This document shows, one piece after another, positions 35,382 through 42,929 of a stretch of DNA of 64,000 nt (positions are counted from its first letter, which is position 1; every line of letters starts with the position of its first letter). Source of the stretch: Mobilitalea torta (GTDB lineage Bacteria; Bacillota; Clostridia; Lachnospirales; Lachnospiraceae); assembly GCF_050433395.1 (NCBI RefSeq), contig NZ_JBNPXH010000016.1:62001-126000 (forward strand). The letters are read 5' to 3'. The position numbers and the translations under genes were made by a program. Under the pieces are notes generated by a model. It did not search any database. It saw only the letters and a program-made list of their open reading frames with translations, and was not told the DNA's origin.

Positions 35382-35433
35382 GACAGGAATATAGAACAGG
35401 AACATAGAACAGGAACATAGAACAGGGATATAG
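35382..35433 (+). repeat. Four 13-bp tandem repeats before the GH2-like gene
   Basis: Units start at 35382, 35395, 35408 and 35421; consensus AACAGGAACATAG (first GACAGGAATATAG, last AACAGGGATATAG). The array ends 7 bp before the AGGAGG ribosome site at 35438-35443. It could be a slippage-prone spacer that tunes translation, or merely expanded leader sequence. Confidence 0.8.
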
Positions 35434-35450
35434 AATAAGGAGGCAGGATT

Positions 35451-38204
35451 ATGCAGGAAGAAAAAGTCTTTCTCTGGCTGGAGACAGGAGAAAGGACGGA
35501 GAATCATATGGAGCTTACGGTGAGACCGCTGCACTGGGCCGGAACCGGAGGAGATATCTGTCTGATACTGACAGGACCGGACGGATACCGGTTGGAGCAG
35601 AAGGCGGCCTTAACCGAAGGTGTGCAGGAAGCGGTATTTCAATGTCCGGGCGTGAAGCTGTGGGATCCGGAGCATCCGGATCTCTATCATGCCATTGTGA
35701 CAATGAACAGCGGAGAGGCCCTGGTTGCAAGCCATGAGACAGATATCGGCTTCCGCACCATAGAGAAAAAAGGGAAGAAGCTCCTCTGGAATCATAAGCC
35801 CTTGAAACTGAAAGGGATCTGCTACCGTGAAAGAATCGGAGATATGGAAGGAACAAAGAAGGATCTGGAACAGTTTGCCCGGGCAAATGTGAATTTCCTG
35901 CGCAGTATTTACGGTCCCTTCAGCAATGAACTCTTAAACTTATGTGATGAAATGGGCTTCCTGGTTGAGAATACGGCGCCTTTTTATGAAATCGGGCAGA
36001 CAAAGGCAGCCATCCAGGATCTTCCCCACTGCAGAGACGGGTGCCTGACACCGGTACGGGAGATGATGGGAAACGGATGCCATGTGAGTATTCTGATCTG
36101 GTCCCTTGGACATGACTGCGCCTGGGGAGCTAATTTCCGGGAGGCGGCGGACTATATTCGCAGTATCGACAGGATCAGACCCCTGACCTTCCATCTTCCT
36201 ATGTCCATTCCTGAGGAAGAGGAACAGATGGACATCTGGCCGGTACATTATATTGACTGGAAACAGCCCTTTGATGTGTGCTTTGACCAGATGGTGATCT
36301 TCCATACACCGGGTGCGGATAATGAAGTCGGCTATATGACGGGACAGGCGGAGTATGAGGTGCCGGTGCTCCATGAGGTATGGTCGCCGGTTGCCTGCCA
36401 CAACCGGGATGAGATCCAGCAGGATCCGGCAATCCGCCGGTTCTGGGGAGAGAGCATCCACCGGTTTGCCGAGAAATCCTACCGGACGGAGGGCTGCCTG
36501 GGAGGTGCCGTTCTGGCCGGTGTGGATGAGGATGGAAGCTTTGAAGGGATGGACCAATATGAATGGGGAATTCTGGACAGGCAGCATAACCCCAAGCCGG
36601 AATATGAACAGTTAAAAAGCGCATATGCGCCAATTCTTATCCGCATCAGCGGGCTGGAGGAAGAGGAACTGCTCCTGGAAACAGAGAATCGCTTTCTCTT
36701 TACGGATTTGTCGGAATACCGGCTGATGATTGACGGCAGGGAATGGGAAGGCATCAGTCTGCGCGGGGAGCCGGGCAGCGTGACCCGGTACCGTATCCGC
36801 AGAGATGCGCTTCTGTCACAGAAGAAAAAGGGGACAGTCTTCGGCAAGGCAATGGAGGATGGGAAAGAGCTGGGCATCACCTTCGCATCAAAGACCGGGG
36901 GAAGGGATTATACTTGTACAGTTCCGGTAAGGCAGGCAGCAGAACCGGGACCTTTAACGGAGAAGAAATCATTGGATCCGCTGGTGCTCTGTCATGGCAC
37001 AGAGGGGGAGGATGCAGACCGGCTGATCATCAGTAATCATACCTATGAGTACCGCTTCTCGAAGAAGACCTGTCTGCTGGAGGAGGCATCTGCCGGAGGA
37101 AGGAAGATTCTTGCCGGAGGTCCCTTCCTGAACTCCACCGGCCTGCTGCTGGGCAATTGGATCGGGACGGATCTGACGGTAAAGGAGTCGGGAGACAGGG
37201 TACAGGTAACCATTACGGGCAGCTACGAGAAGGTGCTGGATATCCGGTTCCGGCTGTTAATTGCTCCGGACGGAGGCCTGGACACTTCCTACGAGGTGCT
37301 GAAGCTGTACCGCCATATGCCCCACACGGTCAAGGCGAATATAGGAATTGCACCCGGCGGTCTGAATGAAAAAGGCGCAGCCTATCTGCTGGAGGAAGGG
37401 ATAAAAAGCTATTCCTGGACATTTGCGGATCTGCAGGGAGAAGCGGAAGCCTGGCACAGAGCCTCCTGCTGCGGATGTCCGAAGGAAGAGGCTGAGGCTG
37501 CACAGGACAAGGATTTGTGGTCCTCGAGGCATCATATCCGCAGAGCGGCTGTGACGGATACAAATGGCTATGGTGTGGAGGTTCTTTCCGACGGGTCAGA
37601 CAGTGTGAGACTGGAGAGAGTGCCGCAGCTGACACCGGAAGCAGTGGTGGATGACAGGGATATCAGGATGCATTTTACCGGAAGCTGGCACCGGATGGAT
37701 GATTACTGCGGTAATTATGCAGGAACGGAGACCCTCAGCAAGGAAGCCGGAGACAGCATGAGCCTTACCTTCACGGGAACCGGAGTCCGGCTGTACGGGC
37801 CCTATGATATTAATTACGGAATGTGTGATATCTATCTGGATGGGGAGGCGGCAGCACAAAATTTAAGTCAATACCTGGGCAAGGTGGATTTTCCGGGACT
37901 GAGCCGGGGATATGAAAAACGGTACGGACAGCTTTTGTTTGAGGTTCGGGATCTGCCGGAAAAGGAGCATGAGCTGGTGGTTAAGGTGCTGGGAAAGGCC
38001 CCTGCCGGAGCCCAGAGCACTTATACGGCCATTGATTACGCAGTGATTGAAGGCAGCAGGTATCCGGAGGGGGTCCGGATGAATGTGAACCAGGACTATA
38101 ATTACACCCGCCTGGTACGGGGCTGCTATAAGAGACCCAAGGCGGAATTGATACCGGGTGTGAGAGAACATTTTGGAATCAGGTTAATAAAACCTTTTGC
38201 ATAA
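35451..38204 (+). CDS. GH2-like protein with degenerate active site, lacking the sugar-binding domain
   Basis: 917 residues. It begins at the GH2 immunoglobulin-like domain (KLWDPEHPDLYHAIV), so the N-terminal jelly-roll domain is missing. A TIM-barrel-like domain follows (~115-400), then a Bgal_small_N-like domain and a C-terminal beta-sandwich (GTGVRLYGPYDINYGMCDIYLDG). Aligned gap-free with the next gene over PVLHxxxxxVACxN, the acid/base motif CNE is GHD (Asp at 36114-36116) and the nucleophile motif HDEY is HEVW (Val at 36378-36380). Both catalytic glutamates are replaced. It may be a pseudoenzyme, perhaps a partner or glycan-binding subunit of the neighbouring GH2. GGAGG precedes the ATG; it overlaps the next reading frame region but ends before the next true start. 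Confidence 0.75.
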   Translation: MQEEKVFLWLETGERTENHMELTVRPLHWAGTGGDICLILTGPDGYRLEQKAALTEGVQEAVFQCPGVKLWDPEHPDLYHAIVTMNSGEALVASHETDIGFRTIEKKGKKLLWNHKPLKLKGICYRERIGDMEGTKKDLEQFARANVNFLRSIYGPFSNELLNLCDEMGFLVENTAPFYEIGQTKAAIQDLPHCRDGCLTPVREMMGNGCHVSILIWSLGHDCAWGANFREAADYIRSIDRIRPLTFHLPMSIPEEEEQMDIWPVHYIDWKQPFDVCFDQMVIFHTPGADNEVGYMTGQAEYEVPVLHEVWSPVACHNRDEIQQDPAIRRFWGESIHRFAEKSYRTEGCLGGAVLAGVDEDGSFEGMDQYEWGILDRQHNPKPEYEQLKSAYAPILIRISGLEEEELLLETENRFLFTDLSEYRLMIDGREWEGISLRGEPGSVTRYRIRRDALLSQKKKGTVFGKAMEDGKELGITFASKTGGRDYTCTVPVRQAAEPGPLTEKKSLDPLVLCHGTEGEDADRLIISNHTYEYRFSKKTCLLEEASAGGRKILAGGPFLNSTGLLLGNWIGTDLTVKESGDRVQVTITGSYEKVLDIRFRLLIAPDGGLDTSYEVLKLYRHMPHTVKANIGIAPGGLNEKGAAYLLEEGIKSYSWTFADLQGEAEAWHRASCCGCPKEEAEAAQDKDLWSSRHHIRRAAVTDTNGYGVEVLSDGSDSVRLERVPQLTPEAVVDDRDIRMHFTGSWHRMDDYCGNYAGTETLSKEAGDSMSLTFTGTGVRLYGPYDINYGMCDIYLDGEAAAQNLSQYLGKVDFPGLSRGYEKRYGQLLFEVRDLPEKEHELVVKVLGKAPAGAQSTYTAIDYAVIEGSRYPEGVRMNVNQDYNYTRLVRGCYKRPKAELIPGVREHFGIRLIKPFA

Positions 38205-38259
38205 GTTGCGTCAACATAGAGGATTGATCATGCCGCATAGCGGCATCATGGAGGTAATG

Positions 38260-41200
38260 ATGATAGCCAAGGATAGATTTGAATTAGGGGAGGCTGTTCT
38301 TCCCCGTCTGGTGCCGGAACCCTGTTGGTGCCGGGGGATTACAGAACCGGTGACATGTCTGGACGGAGAATGGGAGGTACAGGACTATAAGGACGGCGGC
38401 ATTCGCAAGATAAAGGTGCCCTTTGACATGGTAGTTCTCCGGAAGAAGGGATTTTCCAGGCATTATGAATACCGCAGGGAAATCATACTGCCTGGTGAGG
38501 CGGAGGGGAACCGGATCATACTGAAATTTGAAGGAGTCAACGGCTTTGCCCGGGTCTATGTGGACGGCGAAGCTGTGGCATCCCACCAGAATGGTTTTCT
38601 CACCTGGAACGTTGAGATTACGAAGCAGACAAAGGGAAAGAAGAAAGTGACTCTGAAGGTGGTAATGGATGAGGAATCAGACAAGGTAAGCGCCTACAGC
38701 CACGGAGGAATTCTGCGCAGCGTGTATCTCTACGTGCTGCCGGAGGCCTATGTGAACGCGGTCTATCTGACCCCGCTGTTCGATGAAGATATGGATACCT
38801 GCACATTGCGGGCGGATCTGGATATCAGCGGTAAGACGGCAGAAACAGAAGCAGATGAAAAACAAGAAGATCGGTATGAAGCGGTTCTGCAGCTCTATGG
38901 ACCGGAGGGTGAGGCGGTAACCGGAAAGAGAGTGAGCCTGGATGTCCGGGAGGACGGTTATTATAGCATGAATCTGCCTGTGCCCGAACCGAAGCTGTGG
39001 GATGCAGAGCATCCCGTACTGTATACGCTGGAGATAGACCTGTACAGGAACGGAGAGAGGCTGGAGACAGTGAAGCGGAGAACAGGGCTTCGTAGGCTGG
39101 AGAGAAAGGGAAACCGTCTCTTTGTGAATAAGCATGAAGTGAAGCTAAGGGGGGTATGCCGTCACGAAATCTCACCCAGATGCGGCAGAGCCCTTACCAG
39201 AGAGCTAATTGAGCAGGATGTTGACCTGTTCAAGGAAGCCAATTGTAACTATATCAGAACCTCCCATTATCCGCCCAGCGAATATTTTCTGGATCAGTGC
39301 GACGAAAAGGGAATCTATGTGGAGGACGAGCTGGCATTGGCATTTATCGCAAGAACACTGCCCTATACCCAGAGAGATCCGGAGGAGACCGAACGGTATC
39401 TCAGCCATTTTACGGAATGCATGGCAAGGGATTATAACCACCCCAGCGTGATCATCTGGTCACTCTGCAACGAGTCCTTCGGCGGCCACAATTTTGATCT
39501 GCTGAACCAATATGTACACCGGCTTGACCCCACCAGAATGACGAAGTTCAGCTATCCCATGACCATGCGGGAGGAGCATGAGATGCCGGATATCTGGAGC
39601 ATCCATTATTCCGAATATGACACGGATCTGGCGAAAAAGAGGGATAATGTAAGCGTGGGCTATGCGCCGGGAAAGGATATGCCGGTGCTTCACGACGAAT
39701 ATGTCCACGTAGCCTGCTACAACCGGGAAGAGCTTAGGAGAGATCCTTCCGTGCGCAGCTTCTGGGGAGAGGGAATCCGAATCTTCTGGGATAACATCTG
39801 GAATACGGAAGGCGCTCTCGGCGGAGCCATCTGGGCCGGAATTGATGAAACGGATATCTACGACGGCGGCAATACCCAGCTGGAATGGGGAATTATTGAT
39901 GTCTGGCGCAGAAAAAAGCCGGAATTCTACATGACCAGGAAGGCCTATTCCCCCATCAAGGTGCTGCATTATCAGGGGAAGCCGGAGGAAGACAAACTGC
40001 TTCTTATTGTTGAAAACCGCTTCTCCCACACCGATTTATCCGAGGTACAGGTGGTGTGGAAGAGCGGGGAGCATGAAGGAAGCTGCAGTCTTCCCGCAGC
40101 CGGGCCGGGCCGGACGGTCAAGGCGGTCATCAGCCTGAAGCCGGGAATTCTCTCCGAGGGCAGACCGGTAAAGCTTACCTTTTTGGATGCCTGCAAGGAT
40201 TCGGTAGATGAAATGATAGTTACAGAAGGAAACAAGGAAGAGAAACTGTTAGTGGAAGAGAAGGAGCACGGACAGAAGGATGGCTGCACCGAAAGAATCA
40301 CCGTACAGCGTCTGGAGCAGGAGACCGTATTGACAGGGAAAGACTTTACCATGTCCTTCAGCAATGCGGAGGGTCTTTTGAAGGGCCTGTGGATCGGGGA
40401 GAAGCGTCTTCTCATGGGCGGGCCAATTCTGAATGTACCCTACCTGAAGCTGGGAGAATGGTATCTGATCTCCATGGACTGCAAAGAAACTTCCCAGGGA
40501 GCCGAGGTGATCATTCGCGGCGGTTACCGCGGCTCTATAGAGATGACCTGGAAGATAACCGTTATGCCAAGCGGCGAATTCACCACCCAGTATCACATCG
40601 ACCGGCTGGAGAAGGGGCTCCCGAAGCAGCTGAAGCTCCGTGTGGGTGTGGATTGCGGCGGACTGGATGAGTTGGGAGTAGCCTATCTTGCCGATCCTTC
40701 CATGGATACCCTTTCCTGGAGAAGAAGTGTGAATGCGGATCAGGAGGGAAGCTATACCTGGTACCCGGAGGATCATATCTCCAGAAATACAGGAACGGCT
40801 GACCGCTATTCCCAGGAAAGCATCTGGGGAGAGCAGCCCAATGTTTCCTGGGGCATGGATATGAAAAATGATATCCTTAACGGATACTATGATGTAGAAT
40901 ATAAGGGAACCAATGATTTCAGGAGCACTAAGGAAAATGCAGAGGAAGCTTATCTCTACAGCGGACAGGACAGGGCGGCAATCGGCGTGACCGGTACCGG
41001 CACCCATATCCGTGTGGAGACCGTGGAGCCGGAAGAGTTAAAGATTACGGATCGGGATGAACGGATCCGCTATACCGGTACCTGGTATCCGGTGGAGGAT
41101 AAGAAGGAAAGCGACCACGGCACGGAGATGTGGAGCCGGGATAAGGGCTCTTATGCCGAGTGTACCTTTGAGGGAACCGGAATTGTCTGGTATGGTCCCC

Positions 41201-41652
41201 AGGATACCACCTATGGCATGGCAAATGTGTATATTGACGGAAAGCTGGCAGCAGAAAAGCTCAGTCAGCGTGTTCCGGGAGTGGACTTCTCCTGTTCCTC
41301 CGTAGGGTATGATAAGAAATACCACATTCCCATTTTCTCCGTTACAGACCTTCCTTACGGAGTGCATACCATCCGCATCGAGGTATGCGGTGAGAAGGCC
41401 GAGGATGCTTCGGATTATTATATCGTCATCGATTACCTGCGGGTTCTGAACGGAGAACGGACGGAGCCGGTGAAGCTGATTATGAACCAGGAATATTCCT
41501 TCCCGCACCTGTCCTGGGGCAACTATGTGAAGCCGCCTATTTTAATAAAGGACGGAACCGCAGGAACGGTAACTATGAAATTAGTAAACCTGCGGGAGGG
41601 ATCTGTAAGAGACCGAATTGATGCGGCAATTCGCCGGTCCGCAAGCGTCTAA
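38260..41652 (+). CDS. GH2 glycoside hydrolase (beta-galactosidase/glucuronidase-like), active-site intact
   Basis: 1130 residues. Full GH2 layout: N-terminal jelly roll (~20-150), Ig-like domain ending KLWDAEHPVLYTLEIDL, TIM barrel with VCRHEISPRCGRALT and SHYPPSEYFLDQCDEKGIYVEDE, acid/base Glu in WSLCNES (39472-39474), nucleophile Glu in HDEY (39697-39699), Bgal_small_N-like domain, and a C-terminal beta-sandwich shared with the preceding paralogue (GTGIVWYGPQDTTYGMANVYIDG). The exact sugar cannot be told: galactose, glucuronate and arabinopyranose are all known for GH2. GGAGG lies five bases before the ATG at 38260 (38257 is an alternative). A small hairpin (38230-38246) precedes the ribosome site. 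No signal peptide. Confidence 0.88.
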   Translation: MIAKDRFELGEAVLPRLVPEPCWCRGITEPVTCLDGEWEVQDYKDGGIRKIKVPFDMVVLRKKGFSRHYEYRREIILPGEAEGNRIILKFEGVNGFARVYVDGEAVASHQNGFLTWNVEITKQTKGKKKVTLKVVMDEESDKVSAYSHGGILRSVYLYVLPEAYVNAVYLTPLFDEDMDTCTLRADLDISGKTAETEADEKQEDRYEAVLQLYGPEGEAVTGKRVSLDVREDGYYSMNLPVPEPKLWDAEHPVLYTLEIDLYRNGERLETVKRRTGLRRLERKGNRLFVNKHEVKLRGVCRHEISPRCGRALTRELIEQDVDLFKEANCNYIRTSHYPPSEYFLDQCDEKGIYVEDELALAFIARTLPYTQRDPEETERYLSHFTECMARDYNHPSVIIWSLCNESFGGHNFDLLNQYVHRLDPTRMTKFSYPMTMREEHEMPDIWSIHYSEYDTDLAKKRDNVSVGYAPGKDMPVLHDEYVHVACYNREELRRDPSVRSFWGEGIRIFWDNIWNTEGALGGAIWAGIDETDIYDGGNTQLEWGIIDVWRRKKPEFYMTRKAYSPIKVLHYQGKPEEDKLLLIVENRFSHTDLSEVQVVWKSGEHEGSCSLPAAGPGRTVKAVISLKPGILSEGRPVKLTFLDACKDSVDEMIVTEGNKEEKLLVEEKEHGQKDGCTERITVQRLEQETVLTGKDFTMSFSNAEGLLKGLWIGEKRLLMGGPILNVPYLKLGEWYLISMDCKETSQGAEVIIRGGYRGSIEMTWKITVMPSGEFTTQYHIDRLEKGLPKQLKLRVGVDCGGLDELGVAYLADPSMDTLSWRRSVNADQEGSYTWYPEDHISRNTGTADRYSQESIWGEQPNVSWGMDMKNDILNGYYDVEYKGTNDFRSTKENAEEAYLYSGQDRAAIGVTGTGTHIRVETVEPEELKITDRDERIRYTGTWYPVEDKKESDHGTEMWSRDKGSYAECTFEGTGIVWYGPQDTTYGMANVYIDGKLAAEKLSQRVPGVDFSCSSVGYDKKYHIPIFSVTDLPYGVHTIRIEVCGEKAEDASDYYIVIDYLRVLNGERTEPVKLIMNQEYSFPHLSWGNYVKPPILIKDGTAGTVTMKLVNLREGSVRDRIDAAIRRSASV

Positions 41653-41677
41653 GGGCTTCGAAGGAGGGAGAAAAGCA

Positions 41678-42721
41678 ATGATTGAATTATCAGATAAACG
41701 AATTCAGAAGTACCTGACACCGTACCGCTGTCCCGAACCGGTTCTCCATGGATCGGGAGAGGAAGGAGCCTTTGACCGGATGGCGGTGGATATTCCCTTT
41801 GTATTCTGGCATAACGGGCAGTTTTATATGCTGTACACCGGATTTGACGGAAAGGGCTACCAGTCTGCTCTGGCAGTCAGTGAGGATCTGCTTCACTGGA
41901 CCCATAAGGGGGTAATTCTGAAGAAGAACCCGGACAGTGACCGATGGGACCGAATCGGCGGAGCCGCAACCTGGATGATCAAGGAAAGTGATGATTTGTG
42001 GGAGCTTCCCCGCCTAAGAAAGGTGGACGGGAAGTACTGGATGGTATATCATTCCTATCCCAACACCGGATATGAGAATGGCCCGGCAGAAATCGGCCTT
42101 GCCTGGACGGAGGACGAAGAGCTGCTGGATTGGAATTTCCCGGAGCGGCCGGTTTTCTCCTGGAGAGAGGGTGCGGACTGGGAAGCCGGAGGGCTTTATA
42201 AGGCCTGCATTATTGAAAAGGAAGGAACCTGGTATATGTTCTACAATGCCAAGGACAAAGCAGAGCGCTGGATAGAGCAGACAGGCATGGCATATTCGGC
42301 CGATCTGAAGAACTGGACCCGCTGTGAGGCCAATCCCCTGTTGCGGGTGAACCGGGAATCCTGGGATGAAAGATTTGTATCAGATCCCTATATTGTAAGA
42401 GACGGCAACATCTGGGTGAACTATTATTTTGGATACGGAAAGGTCTATGAGGACGGGCATACCCACGCCCAGGAAGGGCTTGCCCTCTCCTCCGACCTGA
42501 TCCGCTGGGAGAAGGTAAGAGAGCCAATCCTTGCTTACGGAGAGCCCGGCAGCATTGACAGCGGCCACATTCATAAAGCATCCATCGTGTATTATAAGGA
42601 TGTGCTGTATCATTTCTACTGTGCCACACGCCCCGGAAAAGAGGGCGATCCGACGCAGGCTTACGGGGAATACCGGACCATCTGTGTCGCGGCCAGTAAG
42701 CCGGTGTGGGAGATAAAATAA
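41678..42721 (+). CDS. Five-bladed beta-propeller glycosidase, GH43/GH117/GH130-like
   Basis: 347 residues from the ATG at 41678, with GGAGGGAG upstream; an in-frame ATG at 41618 lies inside the GH2 gene. Repeated blade motifs: DIPFVFWHNGQFYMLYTGFD, GKYWMVYHSYPNTG, KACIIEKEGTWYMFYNAKD, DPYIVRDGNIWVNYYFGYG and KASIVYYKDVLYHFYCATR. Acidic residues at the blade starts (Asp in AVDIPFVF, Glu in WEAGGLYKA, Asp in VSDPYIV) fit a propeller active site. The sequence alone does not separate GH43, GH117 and GH130-like families; removal of arabinose, xylose or galactose, or phosphorolysis, are all possible. No signal peptide. Confidence 0.75.
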   Translation: MIELSDKRIQKYLTPYRCPEPVLHGSGEEGAFDRMAVDIPFVFWHNGQFYMLYTGFDGKGYQSALAVSEDLLHWTHKGVILKKNPDSDRWDRIGGAATWMIKESDDLWELPRLRKVDGKYWMVYHSYPNTGYENGPAEIGLAWTEDEELLDWNFPERPVFSWREGADWEAGGLYKACIIEKEGTWYMFYNAKDKAERWIEQTGMAYSADLKNWTRCEANPLLRVNRESWDERFVSDPYIVRDGNIWVNYYFGYGKVYEDGHTHAQEGLALSSDLIRWEKVREPILAYGEPGSIDSGHIHKASIVYYKDVLYHFYCATRPGKEGDPTQAYGEYRTICVAASKPVWEIK

Positions 42722-42739
42722 CGGTCCGGCTGAGGACAA

Positions 42740-42786
42740 AAGGAATACGTTCCTTTCCCGCATAGAGGGAGGGGAGCGTATTCCTT
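42740..42786 (+). terminator. 20-bp stem-loop after the propeller gene
   Basis: 42740-42759 pairs along its whole length with 42767-42786, including three G-T wobbles, around a 7-base loop. No T-run follows on the plus strand, so it is an RNA-processing or partial termination element inside the operon. Confidence 0.6.
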
Positions 42787-42793
42787 AATGAAG

Positions 42794-42841
42794 AAAGCAG
42801 TGCGCAATCTCAATGAAAAAGCAGTGCACAATCTCAATGAA
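42794..42841 (+). repeat. 24-bp tandem duplication upstream of the second GH106-like gene
   Basis: Units 42794-42817 and 42818-42841 differ at one base (GTGCGCAATC versus GTGCACAATC), and a degenerate partial third copy follows (AAAACATTGCGG). It could be an operator pair or a slippage product. Confidence 0.75.
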
Positions 42842-42929
42842 AAAACATTGCGGAAGGATAACAATGGTTTTATTCGACAGAACATGCCGCGGAAACAATA
42901 TGGGATACGATGGAAAGATGAGGTAAGCC

